Positions 33,633-44,635 of a stretch of 46,058 nucleotides of DNA are shown here, piece after piece. The notes below the pieces were generated by a model. That model had not been told where the DNA came from. It did not search any database and saw nothing but the letters and a program-made list of their open reading frames with translations. Position 1 is the stretch's first letter, and each line of letters starts with the position of its first letter. Both the position numbers and the translations under genes were made by a program. This stretch comes from Lachnospiraceae bacterium (lineage in GTDB: Bacteria; Bacillota; Clostridia; Lachnospirales; Lachnospiraceae), in the NCBI GenBank assembly GCA_016288005.1, contig JAEEXY010000018.1, positions 1 to 46,058 of the forward strand, read 5' to 3'.

Positions 33633-34316
33633 CTATTTCACATAAAGTTCGGCTCCATGATAAAGCTCAATAAGCTTATCATCGGCCTCAGCAAAATCAT
33701 TTGAAAATGATTCAAGGCTTCCGTCACAGCGAATAACAATATTGGTGAACGTAATATAGGAATTGTACAAGCTCTCCAATGCCTTAAAAGCATTCTCATA
33801 TCCTTCCGGGGGATTGAGCATATTCTTCATTTCATCCTTTACTTGCTGCTGATTAGCAGACAATGTTGAAGCGTTCTTGCTGAAATCCTCATCATTGAAA
33901 AGATTCCTCAGCGCATCATTGAAGTCTGAAACAAATTTGCCGTTCACTTTTGTAAACTTGTCCGTTTCACTGTCCGCAGTATTCCAGATTGCATTATGCC
34001 AAACGCTTATGATGAGATTGCCCATACGCTCCGCCAGCGCGGCATCATCAAGCATATAAGACACCAACGTATTGTAGGCGGCCTGATAGTCTTCTGCCTG
34101 CTGTTTGGCCTTACCCTTTTCTTCCTTTGCAGCTTGCTCTGCCTTCTTTGTATCTTCCACAAGTTTTTCGTAAGATGCTTTGTACTCAGCGGCTTCATCT
34201 TCAGCTTTCGCCTTTCCAAGCCACATCATAACACTCAGAGCCGTCATGCCAAGCAAAAGAATCATCAGCACGGCACACAACGGTATAAATGGATTCAGTT
34301 TTTTCTTTTCTTCCAT
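33633..34316 (-). CDS. Unknown single-span membrane protein with coiled coil
   Basis: 227 aa. One membrane helix near the N-terminus (residues 8-32, FIPLCAVLMILLLGMTALSV), then a coiled coil (about 35-75, rich in Lys, Glu and Ala) and a soluble domain with no recognised family. The N-terminal MEEKKKLNP puts the N-end inside and the domain outside. GAGGTG precedes the ATG. It lies 9 bases after the next upstream gene on the same strand, so both are one transcription unit. Confidence 0.7.
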   Translation of the reverse strand: MEEKKKLNPFIPLCAVLMILLLGMTALSVMMWLGKAKAEDEAAEYKASYEKLVEDTKKAEQAAKEEKGKAKQQAEDYQAAYNTLVSYMLDDAALAERMGNLIISVWHNAIWNTADSETDKFTKVNGKFVSDFNDALRNLFNDEDFSKNASTLSANQQQVKDEMKNMLNPPEGYENAFKALESLYNSYITFTNIVIRCDGSLESFSNDFAEADDKLIELYHGAELYVK

Positions 34317-34325
34317 AGCGGCACC

Positions 34326-34976
34326 TCACTGCTTGTTCTTTTCAGATTCCTTTAGAAACTTGTACATGGCATCGACCTGTCTTTGTTTCGCTCCTCTTGG
34401 GAGAAGACACATTCCCGGTCCCGGACAAGAATCGCTAAGCATGCAAGTTTCACATACAATCATGGCCAATTCCTGTTTCATAAGGTCGGCATCGCTTGGA
34501 AGCTCATATGCTTCGATTTTCTTTATTTCTTCCGGATTCCGAAGTCCGAAATCAATAATCTTTCCGTCACCGGTCTTCAGATATCTATAGATCTCAGCCC
34601 AAAAAGAAACGGAATCTCCCGTCTTGAATTGCTCAAAGCCTCTCCGATCCATCCACACATGATCTTCCTTACCTTCAAAACAGAGGCCATCCGGATACAT
34701 CCCGTCAACATATATACGCTTAAAGCATATTTTGTTTTCCGTGAATCGGTCAATCTGTCCTTTAAATCCCAGTGGCGTGGTGTAATAACATAGCTGAAAG
34801 GATCCTCTGATCTTGCCTCTTGAGTATTTCTGAATGGCAATATACTCGTCATATGAGAGTCCCTCACCACCCACAACATCCTTCATTTTGTCAGGATCAT
34901 AATCGACAATACCTTTCTCATCCTGTACAGCTACATTTGCCTTGTAATTGGCGTCTTTAATTTTTTTCTTAGTCAT
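34326..34976 (-). CDS. Unknown protein with a C-terminal cysteine cluster
   Basis: 216 aa, no family recognised. Residues 50-170 look like a beta-rich domain (QIDRFTENKICFKRIYVDGM, VSFWAEIYRYLKTGDGKIID). Near the C-terminus, CETCMLSDSCPGPGMCLL has four cysteines in CxxC-x5-C-x4-C spacing, suggesting a metal site such as Zn or Fe-S. Start at 34976 behind GGAGGTGG; an upstream in-frame start at 35021 is rejected. It follows hsdR by 82 bases on the same strand and could be read with the restriction-modification operon. Confidence 0.7.
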   Translation of the reverse strand: MTKKKIKDANYKANVAVQDEKGIVDYDPDKMKDVVGGEGLSYDEYIAIQKYSRGKIRGSFQLCYYTTPLGFKGQIDRFTENKICFKRIYVDGMYPDGLCFEGKEDHVWMDRRGFEQFKTGDSVSFWAEIYRYLKTGDGKIIDFGLRNPEEIKKIEAYELPSDADLMKQELAMIVCETCMLSDSCPGPGMCLLPRGAKQRQVDAMYKFLKESEKNKQ

Positions 34977-35058
34977 AATGACCACCTCCGTTAAAAGTGC
35001 TGCCTTATGGCAACCTAACATGTTAACGGTGTGCCGTTACAGGATACTTGTGCCTTTA

Positions 35059-38000
35059 TCAGGTATCATCTTCGTTATCGTTATCAATCGCACCTATTCC
35101 AAAAAATCTCTCAAAGTACGCCAGCAGCCTGTCGATAAGGTTTTTCTTTTTCTCGGCACGATTACCGGATCCAAAACGGGTCATAGGTGGCATCAGGACA
35201 TCTATATCCGTTCCGGTTGTCTTCATACCACCAACCTTGAAAGAATAATCGATAAACTGCCTTGTTTCCTTCTCTTTAAGGTGTTCTTCCTCGATGATCT
35301 TCTTAAGCTCCTCTTCCTTCTGGCGGGCAACATACTCATGCCATGCATCCATGACATCATCGATATCGTTTATACCGGCCATGAAGGTTTCAATCAAGGC
35401 TTTCTTACTACGAAGTTCCGGCGATGCATCAATGGCCTTCTTGATGGTAACAAGCACTTCCTTATCCTCACAGTGTGAATCATGATATTTCTTCACAAGA
35501 AGCAGGATGTAATCAATGTTGATCTCGATCTGCTTTATAAGCTCAATCTCAAATACAACATCATCAAGGATATCGGCTTTCTCGCCCTTCTCCTGCTTTG
35601 CTTTCCACTCATCCCGAAGATCTTGGTATCTGCCGAGATAATCCTGCAGATCACGTTCAGAGAAAAGTTCCACGCTTTCGAACTCATCAAAGGAGCTGAG
35701 GATATTTCTCATTCGAAGGATTGCTCCAAACAGTGAAATAAAGTCCTTTTGATTCTGTTCGCCGATGATCTGAGGCTCATCAAGCGGGAACTTAAGCTTC
35801 AGTTCATCCACAAGATCCTTATAACCGGGCTTTGCCTTACCCTCGGCATCAATATATCCGTAATAGTAATCCTTGAAGCTCTGCATCAACACAATGCCGG
35901 ATGCATCTTTATCACCAAATAGCGATATTGCACTGTCTACCCGCTTCTGAAGATTTCTAAAACATACGATATTACCGAAAGTTTTGATTGAATTAAGGAT
36001 TCGGTTTGTTCTTGAAAATGCCTGAATTAGTCCATGCATCTTCAGATTCTTGTCCACCCACAAGGTATTAAGTGTAGTCGCATCAAAACCGGTGAGGAAC
36101 ATGTTTACAACGATAAGAAGATCCAGCTCTTTGTTCTTCATACGAAGAGACACATCTTTGTAGTAGTTCTGGAATTTATCGCTCGATGTATCATAATTTG
36201 TATGGAATGTATCGTTATAATCCTTTATGACCTTTTCAAGGAAATCGCGGGAGTTCGTATCAAGCGCGGATGTATCCTCCGGATTCTCCTCATCAAGAAT
36301 GCCGTCAGCTTCTTCCTCGTTAGCGCCATAACTGTAGATAGTCGCTATCTTCAGACTCTTTGATGGATCATCCTTCATCTGCTTATTGAACTCATCATAA
36401 TAGAGTTTAGCCATGTCTACGGACGAAACCGCAAAAATGGAGTTAAAGCCTGAAAGACGCTGCTTTTTCTTAATCTCCTCGATCTTACCGCGCTCAGCTT
36501 TTGCAACCTCAGTGATATTGGTAAGCTTGTTGAAAACGTAGGTCTTGTTTCCTCTGTATGTCTTCTGATCGAAGTGATCCAGGATATACTTTGTCACAAG
36601 AGAAATACGCTCCGGTGCCATGTAGGTCTTCTCACGGTCGATATCCCAAACCTGTTCATCCGTGATATCATCTTCCTTGTCCATGGTCTTGATATAATCA
36701 ACCTTGAACGGAAGAACGTTTTTATCATTGATGGCATCGACGATAGTATAAGTGTGCAGCTGATCGCCGAAGGTCTGCGCCGTAGTAAAGAACTGCGGAT
36801 TACGGACCGCACCGGCATTCACGGCGAATATCGGTGTTCCGGTAAAGCCAAAAAGGTGATACTTCTTGAAGTTCTTTACAATAGCAGCATGCATATCACC
36901 GAACTGTGATCTGTGACATTCATCAAAGATTATGACAACATGCTTGGTAAAGGCTTCATGGCCGGAATTCGTTTTTATAAATGTTGCCAGTTTCTGAATA
37001 GTAGTGATGATAATCCTGCAATTATCGTTTTCAAGCTGTTTTTTAAGGATTGCTGTAGATGTATTACTATTGGCCGCTCCCTTTTCGAAACGGTCATATT
37101 CTCTCATTGTCTGGTAGTCCAGGTCCTTTCTGTCTACTACAAAAAGAACCTTGTCGATGTACGGCAGCGTGGATGCGATTCTGGCAGTCTTGAAGGATGT
37201 AAGAGTCTTTCCTGAACCTGTCGTGTGCCAGATATATCCGCCGCCGGCAACGGTACCATATTTCTTGTAATTGTTCGCAATCTCGATTCTGTTTATTATG
37301 CGCTCCGTTGCTACGATCTGATAGGGGCGCATTACCATAAGCATGTTCTCTGCCGTGAACACGCAATATTTCGTGAGGATATTCAGGATTGTATGTTTTG
37401 AGAAGAATGTCCTCGTAAAGTCAATTATATCCGGAATCACACGATTGTTACCGTCAGCCCAGAAAGATGTAAACTCAAAGGAATTGCTGGTCTTCTCCTT
37501 CTTGGATGAAGCTGCAGCCTTGGCATCCTTGATATGGTTAAATCTAGTACTGTTGGAATAATACTTTGTGTTAGTTCCATTGGAGATTACAAAGATCTGA
37601 ACATACTCATAAAGCCCTGAGCCTGCCCAGAAACTGTCTCTCTGATAACGGTTGATCTGATTAAAGGCCTCGCGAATTGCAATGCCTCTGCGCTTTAATT
37701 CAACATGTACAAGGGGTAAGCCGTTTACAAGGATCGTAACATCATAACGATTATCATGCGCCGCGCCTTCTTGCGTACCGATCACATACTGGTTGATCAC
37801 CTGCACAGAATTATTATGGACATTGTTCTTGTCTATAAGCTTGATATTCTTGCTTTCGCCGGTATCACGCTTCAGAACCTGCACATAATCCTCCTGGATC
37901 TTACGGGTCTTCTCCGTGATGCCCTCATTAGCATTGGCGATGTTATTGGAAAAGAATCGCTTCCACTCATCGTCAGAGAAAGAATAGTTGTTGAGCTTTT

Positions 38001-38202
38001 CAAGCTGTGCACGGAGATTCTGTATAAGATCCGCCTCCGTATGGATCTTTAGGTATTCATAGCCCTGTTCGGTGAGCATACGAATGAATTCCTTCTCAAG
38101 GGCAGCCTCGCTCTGATAACCCTCGGAGCGGACTGCAACAGGCTTATATTCAGTTACTACCGTATTTTCATTCGTCTCTGCGACTATATTGAAATAGGGC
38201 AT
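35059..38202 (-). CDS. hsdR: Type I restriction enzyme, R subunit (HsdR)
   Basis: 1047 aa. The N-terminal PD-(D/E)xK nuclease has Asp154 and the Glu168-x-Lys170 pair in VHVELKRRG. It is followed by an SF2 motor: Walker A HTTGSGKT (about 326-333), the DECH box FDECHRSQFG (about 427-430), motif III FTGTPIF and later motif IV-VI blocks (VVNMFLTGFDATTLNTLWVD, GLIQAFSRTNRI). The C-terminal helical part contacts HsdM. It belongs to the EcoR124-like branch. It cuts unmethylated DNA after ATP-driven translocation. It is last in the hsd cassette, 18 bases after hsdS. Confidence 0.95.
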   Translation of the reverse strand: MPYFNIVAETNENTVVTEYKPVAVRSEGYQSEAALEKEFIRMLTEQGYEYLKIHTEADLIQNLRAQLEKLNNYSFSDDEWKRFFSNNIANANEGITEKTRKIQEDYVQVLKRDTGESKNIKLIDKNNVHNNSVQVINQYVIGTQEGAAHDNRYDVTILVNGLPLVHVELKRRGIAIREAFNQINRYQRDSFWAGSGLYEYVQIFVISNGTNTKYYSNSTRFNHIKDAKAAASSKKEKTSNSFEFTSFWADGNNRVIPDIIDFTRTFFSKHTILNILTKYCVFTAENMLMVMRPYQIVATERIINRIEIANNYKKYGTVAGGGYIWHTTGSGKTLTSFKTARIASTLPYIDKVLFVVDRKDLDYQTMREYDRFEKGAANSNTSTAILKKQLENDNCRIIITTIQKLATFIKTNSGHEAFTKHVVIIFDECHRSQFGDMHAAIVKNFKKYHLFGFTGTPIFAVNAGAVRNPQFFTTAQTFGDQLHTYTIVDAINDKNVLPFKVDYIKTMDKEDDITDEQVWDIDREKTYMAPERISLVTKYILDHFDQKTYRGNKTYVFNKLTNITEVAKAERGKIEEIKKKQRLSGFNSIFAVSSVDMAKLYYDEFNKQMKDDPSKSLKIATIYSYGANEEEADGILDEENPEDTSALDTNSRDFLEKVIKDYNDTFHTNYDTSSDKFQNYYKDVSLRMKNKELDLLIVVNMFLTGFDATTLNTLWVDKNLKMHGLIQAFSRTNRILNSIKTFGNIVCFRNLQKRVDSAISLFGDKDASGIVLMQSFKDYYYGYIDAEGKAKPGYKDLVDELKLKFPLDEPQIIGEQNQKDFISLFGAILRMRNILSSFDEFESVELFSERDLQDYLGRYQDLRDEWKAKQEKGEKADILDDVVFEIELIKQIEINIDYILLLVKKYHDSHCEDKEVLVTIKKAIDASPELRSKKALIETFMAGINDIDDVMDAWHEYVARQKEEELKKIIEEEHLKEKETRQFIDYSFKVGGMKTTGTDIDVLMPPMTRFGSGNRAEKKKNLIDRLLAYFERFFGIGAIDNDNEDDT

Positions 38203-38220
38203 ACAAGTAACCTCCCGTAG

Positions 38221-40058
<1,838 letters not shown>

Positions 40059-40062
<4 letters not shown>

Positions 40063-41189
40063 GCGTCCTGCCCTCCCTTTCCATCGGAGTCAGTACCGGT
40101 CACATCAGCGAGTTCCGCCTCAATCTCTTCAATGGTCGGCATACTGCCCTTAAAATCATCCGGCACAAGTTTTGAAAGTTCGTAACTTGAAATACCCAGC
40201 GGCTGGCTGGTGGATTCAAGCGCATATTGCGCCTCAACCTTATCCATGCCCTTGCAGATCAACAGCCCGATCGTTGGATTATCAAGTTCCGTCTTGATCT
40301 GGTGGTTAACAGCAACCACATAAGTACCCAGCTGTCCTGCGAAGGAAGAATCAAAATCGACAGCCTTTACCTCAACAACCACATAGCAATGGCGTCTTGT
40401 ATTATAAAAAAGCATATCGAGATATTTCTCAGTGTCTCCAACCTCGAGCCGTACCTCACGACCCATGAGGGCAAAACCGGTTCCCAGCTCCATCAGGAAC
40501 TTCTCAGCCTTGTTCATAAGGGCATCTTTTAACTCTTTTTCATTATATTTCTGCTGCAAAGTGAGAAAATCAAAGCAGTACGGATCCTTGGTCATTTGCT
40601 GGGCCAGGTCACTTTGATCTTCTGGCAGTGTAAGCCTAAAGTTTGTGATTGCCTTGCCCTGTCTTTCATATAAATCCGTATCAAGAAAATTTAAGAGGAC
40701 GGCCCTGGACCAGTTATTTTCAAGCGTTTTCTTTATATAAAATAAGGCTTTCTTGTCATCATCCCTGCATTTATCTATAATCTGTGTAATGTGCCCCCAC
40801 GGGATAAGGAAGATCAATTCCTTTTCATTTAATTGCGCAACAGGTTGTTGCGTACTTTCCGATGACTCTAATTGCGCAACAACTTGATGCGTAATTCCGG
40901 CATCCGGAAAAAGTCTGAAGAACTGGTGCATATACAAAAGATTTCTTGGAGAAAAAGACTTGACTTCCGGCAGTTCTTTTTTCAGATCTTCACTTATACG
41001 GGAGTAAAAATGTGACCCCCAATCATACTCGCTCTTCTTAAGATCCATATCCTTTCCAAGATTCCAATAAAACCTGATCATTTCATTATTAGCTTTAACA
41101 GCAGCTTTTATCTGGCTCTGGCGGAATCTTTTTGAAATGCTTTCAATCCATTCGGTATAAGCCTTATCAGCCTTTACAATCTCGCTCAT
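40059..41189 (-). CDS. YhcG/DUF1016-type PD-(D/E)xK nuclease
   Basis: 376 aa. The N-terminal DUF1016 region (about 10-165) contains IRFYWNLGKDMDLKKSEYDW and SFSPRNLLYMHQFFRLFP. The C-terminal nuclease fold has Asp258 (KYLDMLFYNTRR) and the Glu273-x-Lys275 pair (VVVEVKAVDF), then QLGTYVVAVNH. Homologues have been predicted to be Holliday-junction-resolvase-like nucleases and often sit inside type I restriction-modification loci, but the role is unknown. It is placed between hsdM and hsdS with 4-base overlaps on both sides, so its dose is tied to theirs. Confidence 0.9.
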
Positions 41190-42760
41190 GCTTCCTGCCC
41201 TCCCTCAATATCGGCGATGATCTTGTCTATTTCATCGCGAAGGACCTGCTCACGGGCCACAATTTCCTTAATCTCCGCATTCAGCTTGGCAATATCAACC
41301 TTTTCTCTGGTATCCTCGGCCTCAACATAAGTTGACACAGACAGATTGTAATCATTCTGAGCAACCTCTTCATAGCTAACCAAACGAGAGAAATATTGTT
41401 CTTCACTATGATTTGCAACAGCATCGACTACGCGGACAATATTTTCTTCCGAAAGGCGGTTGTTCTTTGTAACTTTTACAAACTCGTTGGAAGCATCAAC
41501 AAATAAAACCCGATTGTCCTTCTTATTCTTGCGAAGCACCATGATATCTACGGATATGGTAACATTCAGGAACAGATTGGACGGCAACTGGATCACGGCA
41601 TCTACGTAGTTGTTATCGATCAAATATGCACGGATCTTTTGCTCCGCACCACCTCTATACATGATGCCCGGGAAACAAACTATAGCAGCCGCTCCATCAG
41701 AAGAAAGCCACGACAGACTATGCATGATAAATGCCATATCTCCCTTGGAAGCAGGAGCCAATACGCCTGCAGGTGCGAAACGAGGATCGTTTATTAACAC
41801 AGGATTTTTATCTCCTTCCCAAGGAACCGAGAAAGGCGGATTTGATACGATCAGATCAAAAGGCTCATCATCCCAGTGCTGAGGCGAAATCAGGGTGTCC
41901 TCACGAACAATGCTGAATTTATCGAACTCAACATTGTGAAGAAACATATTTATGCGGCAAAGGTTGTATGTGGTTAAGTCTATCTCCTGACCAAAGAATC
42001 CCTGACGAACATGGTCCTTGCCCAGGATCTTGGCTGCCTTCAGCAAAAGGGAACCGGATCCGCAGGCCGGATCATACGCCTTGTTTATATCTTTTTTGCC
42101 TATCGTACCAAGTCTTGTCAGCAGTTCAGAAACATCTGCAGGGGTAAAGTACTGACCGCCCTTTTTGCCTGCATTAGCAGCATACATGCCCATGAGGTAT
42201 TCGTACGCATCACCAAAAAGATCAGCATTGATCGTTTCCTGGCTATACAGTGGCATTCTTTCCACACCGTCAAGCAAAGCTACCAACACTTTGTTACGCT
42301 TCGCTACGGTTTCGCCTATAGATTTACTGTTTACATCAAAGTCATCAAACAGTCCTGAAAAACAGTTCTCGGAATCGCTTCCCTTTGCGGATTCCTCAAT
42401 ATGGCGGAATACTCGTTCAATGGTTTCGTTGAGATTATCGTTGTTTGTAGCATTCGCGCGGACATTACAGAATAATTCCGAAGGAAGGATAAAGAAGCCT
42501 TTCTCCTGAATAAGTCCTTCGCGAGCCGTCTCTGCTTCGGCATCGGACAATTTAGCATAATCGAAGTCCTTATTACCTGCAGCGTGTTCACCGGCATTAA
42601 TATATGCGGTGATGTTCTCGGAAATATATCGATAGAACATGGTTCCGAGTACATATGACTTAAAGTCCCACTCAGAAACATGCCCTGCATGAACAAGGTC
42701 CGTTGCTATCTTGTATATAACGCTGAAAAGCGCATTCTGTTCTTTATTGATATCTCCCAT
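41186..42760 (-). CDS. hsdM: Type I DNA methyltransferase subunit HsdM
   Basis: 524 aa. An N-terminal helical domain is followed by an AdoMet-binding domain with DPACGSG (about 230-236) and the adenine-methyltransferase motif NPPF (about 307-310, SNPPFSVPW). GGQYFTP at about 201 is another family mark. It makes N6-methyladenine in the sequence chosen by HsdS and is also the core of the restriction complex. CCGGAGG precedes the ATG. It follows the small regulator gene by 12 bases and is first of the four overlapping or closely spaced hsd genes. Confidence 0.95.
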   Translation of the reverse strand: MGDINKEQNALFSVIYKIATDLVHAGHVSEWDFKSYVLGTMFYRYISENITAYINAGEHAAGNKDFDYAKLSDAEAETAREGLIQEKGFFILPSELFCNVRANATNNDNLNETIERVFRHIEESAKGSDSENCFSGLFDDFDVNSKSIGETVAKRNKVLVALLDGVERMPLYSQETINADLFGDAYEYLMGMYAANAGKKGGQYFTPADVSELLTRLGTIGKKDINKAYDPACGSGSLLLKAAKILGKDHVRQGFFGQEIDLTTYNLCRINMFLHNVEFDKFSIVREDTLISPQHWDDEPFDLIVSNPPFSVPWEGDKNPVLINDPRFAPAGVLAPASKGDMAFIMHSLSWLSSDGAAAIVCFPGIMYRGGAEQKIRAYLIDNNYVDAVIQLPSNLFLNVTISVDIMVLRKNKKDNRVLFVDASNEFVKVTKNNRLSEENIVRVVDAVANHSEEQYFSRLVSYEEVAQNDYNLSVSTYVEAEDTREKVDIAKLNAEIKEIVAREQVLRDEIDKIIADIEGGQEA

Positions 42761-42772
42761 AATGCCTCCGGT

Positions 42773-42973
42773 TTATTTCGTAAATGTCACAATATCATCT
42801 ACCTTAGTGCCAAGCACCTTGCAGATTTTCTCAATACTCTCCAGGCTGACATACTCATTTCTGCGGATCCGTGTCATAATGTTTCCACTGAATCCGGCCT
42901 GCCTGGTAAGCTCGATTTCTTTCATATTGCGCTTCTTCAGTTCTTTGAATAATTTGTCGTATTTTACAGCCAT
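42773..42973 (-). CDS. Small XRE/Cro-type regulator of the hsd operon
   Basis: 66 aa, a single helix-turn-helix domain (KELTRQAGFSG-like helix pair, residues about 20-60, ending CKVLGTKVDDIVTFTK). It resembles the YozG/HTH_26 group and the control proteins of restriction-modification systems. It is first in the operon, preceded by AAAGGGAG, a promoter and an ATCAC-GTGAT palindrome, which points to self-control. Restricting early restriction-enzyme expression after transfer would be the classical purpose. Confidence 0.88.
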   Translation of the reverse strand: MAVKYDKLFKELKKRNMKEIELTRQAGFSGNIMTRIRRNEYVSLESIEKICKVLGTKVDDIVTFTK

Positions 42974-43016
42974 AGTCGCTCCCTTTTATCTATAAAACAG
43001 CAAAAATACCATAGCT

Positions 43017-43046
43017 ATTTTATCACGAAAGTGTGATTTTTTTCAA
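43017..43046 (-). promoter_or_regulatory. Promoter and operator of the regulator-hsd operon
   Basis: On the minus strand TTGAAA (43046-43041), an 18-base spacer and TAAAAT (43022-43017). The spacer contains the palindrome ATCAC-N6-GTGAT (43022-43037), a likely site for the XRE regulator. Confidence 0.65.
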
Positions 43047-43092
43047 GAATTATCTTAGACAATTAAAGAGATTTAAAGACCTTCTGCGAAAC

Positions 43093-43131
43093 AAAAAAGC
43101 ACATCGGCATTTCCTGATTCTGCCAATGTGC
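43093..43131 (-). terminator. Terminator at the right end of the element
   Basis: GCACAT-C-GGCA (43099-43109) pairs with TGCC-A-ATGTGC (43121-43131). On the minus strand the stem is followed by TTTTTT. It would shield the hsd promoter from transcription entering from the chromosome. The rest of the 42974-43477 gap is made of att sites and arm repeats described separately. Confidence 0.75.
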
Positions 43132-43178
43132 ATATTGAGAAGTGTTGTATTGAAGTCCGGATTGATTGGTTACTAAAG

Positions 43179-43196
43179 GGTGCAAGTAAGGTGCAA
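43179..43196. repeat. Right-end arm sites GGTGCAA x2 (inner)
   Basis: GGTGCAA at 43179 and 43190, 11 apart, 65 bases inside the inner att core; the counterpart of the pair at 23746/23758. Confidence 0.7.
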
Positions 43197-43240
43197 ATTC
43201 ACGTTCATTTTTTCCGCTAAATCGTGATAATTACGGCTTT

Positions 43241-43291
43241 TCATCTCCCGGTTGGTAGAGTGCCGTGGCAGATGAATAAGACCTTTATCAT
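43241..43291 (-). pseudogene. Inner LMW-PTP 5' remnant with attR core
   Basis: ATG at 43291 reads MIKVLFICHGTLPTGR and stops. The first ten residues are a phosphatase start; the rest is element sequence. AGGAG lies ahead of the ATG. The core TGCCGTGGCAGATGAA (43261-43276) differs from attL at three bases, which code His instead of Trp. It is the start that an earlier element had supplied, now cut off by the present insertion (inference). Confidence 0.7.
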
Positions 43292-43348
43292 AGTAAAAAT
43301 CAACTCCTAACTTGCTATTCTTTTCCTTTTTTTCAGACCCGATTTAAA

Positions 43349-43366
43349 GGTGCAAACGAGGTGCAA
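43349..43366. repeat. Outer arm sites GGTGCAA x2
   Basis: GGTGCAA at 43349 and 43360, 11 apart, 64 bases from the outer att core, duplicating the inner arrangement. Confidence 0.7.
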
Positions 43367-43415
43367 GAAAGTGTTTGAGTAACTCTCAAGGCTTGTAAAT
43401 ACGCGGTTTTCGTCA

Positions 43416-43460
43416 TCATGTCGGTGGAATGCCCCAGCAGATGAATAAAACCTTTATCAT
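43416..43460 (-). pseudogene. Outer, original LMW-PTP 5' end with att core
   Basis: ATG at 43460 reads MIKVLFICWGIPPT and stops. GGATGAGG precedes it, directly after the APH-like gene. The core at 43430-43445 is identical to attL. This is probably the native chromosomal start of the phosphatase, separated from its body by the insertions. Confidence 0.75.
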
Positions 43461-43477
43461 TTTTCTTTACCTCATCC

Positions 43478-44448
43478 TTAACTCTGTACATGCAACAGAT
43501 AAAAATCATCCGCATATATGCGCTCGCCCTGCACATACGGCACCAGATTTTCCTTATGCCACCGATGCATTCTTGGCGCAAACCACTCTTGCTTACTCCA
43601 CTGCTCATAATGAATTCCGAGACAATCCAGCAACGTCAGTATGAAACAGGCATCTAACACATCATAACGAATATTACCACCTGCATCCCGATATCCTTCT
43701 GCCATTTGTTGTCTGCGCGCCAACGATCCGCCAATATTCCCAAACAGAACAGCAAGATCATACATCGGATGTCCCATGCCGAAAAAAGAAAAATCAATAG
43801 GCACCAGCCCGTCCGGCGTTTGCAAAATATTCGACGCAGACAGATCTCCATGGATCATCTGGAATTCATCCCTTGCTTTTCCCAACAATGCCCCGACGCG
43901 ATCGCAGCACTTTTGCATAATAGATGAATACTCGGTACTTAACCCCATGTTTTCCAATGCCTGAATTCTTCTTTTTGTGCATTCGCAATGTTGCATACCG
44001 TACGACTTTACCGGTGATACACTGAAGCCCTTCGCCTTCTGATGCAAGCGTGCGAGCATATCACCAATCCGGTAACAGATCGCATCATTCAATTCAAGCT
44101 TGTCTAACGATTCTCCTTCAATCCATTTTGAAACCGTAACATATGTACCGTTCTGTAGCTTCGTAATTCGTTCTCCATAACGATTTTCAACAGCTTCCCG
44201 GATCTGCATGCCCTGTTTCTTTAGGTATGCCAGAAACGCAAGCTCTGATCTGTATATCTCGATACGCTCAACACCTTCGTAAAAAACTCTGCAGAGAAAC
44301 CCTCTGCCGGCTCATGAATTTGCAGCAAATACTCATTCCCAACACGATATGTCAGGTTCTCATTATGTCTCAGCAATTCTATTTCCGTCGAAGTGATATT
44401 GTAATGGGCTAACGCTTCTAACGCAGCTTGCAGTGTTTTTTCATCCAT
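43478..44448 (-). pseudogene. APH-family aminoglycoside/choline-type phosphotransferase with a frameshift
   Basis: The first part (44448 to about 44285) reads MDEKTLQAALEALAHYNITS ... EPAEGFSAEFF. The rest, in another frame, continues YEGVERIEIYRSELAFLAYL and includes the catalytic loop HGDLSASN and the metal-binding DFSFFGMGHPMYDLAVLFG. One extra base in the A6 tract at 44281-44286 would join both parts into a protein of about 323 aa, the normal family length. The kinase motifs are intact. It may be a true pseudogene, a homopolymer contingency switch, or a sequencing error. The substrate is unknown; nothing suggests antibiotic resistance. GAGG precedes the ATG, and the native LMW-PTP start follows. 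Confidence 0.85.
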
Positions 44449-44511
44449 CTTCTCATCCTCAACAAGTCAAATCCTGATAAGATTCATCACTATCACAACA
44501 GGAACTCTTCT

Positions 44512-44566
44512 ATTATAATACTCCCTATTAAACAAAAACAAATGATTTTCATTTTTGTTTAATAGG
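44512..44566 (-). promoter_or_regulatory. AT-rich palindrome overlapping the APH-like gene promoter
   Basis: CCTATTAAACAAAAA (44524-44538) pairs perfectly with TTTTTGTTTAATAGG (44552-44566). TATAAT on the minus strand is at 44517-44512, so the -35 zone falls in the left arm. It is either an operator or a small repeat. A further hairpin TGGTCCT-AG-AGGACCA lies just past the ATC-hydrolase stop near 44618. Confidence 0.55.
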
Positions 44567-44635
44567 AAACGCAAAAAAATCCAGCTTATTCAAGCATGAT
44601 CTCGGGATCGCCTTGAATGGTCCTAGAGGACCAAA

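Noticed and set aside
43333-43608. An open frame with HLLGHSTDMMTK that resembles the C-terminal box of a tyrosine integrase
   Set aside because: The same bases in the neighbouring frame spell the LMW-PTP start MIKVLFICWG with a ribosome site, and the core matches attL exactly. The integrase look is a coincidence of frame.
43478-44448. The APH-family gene considered as an antibiotic resistance gene
   Set aside because: It is frameshifted, lies outside the element, and its motifs are shared by many kinases of other substrates.
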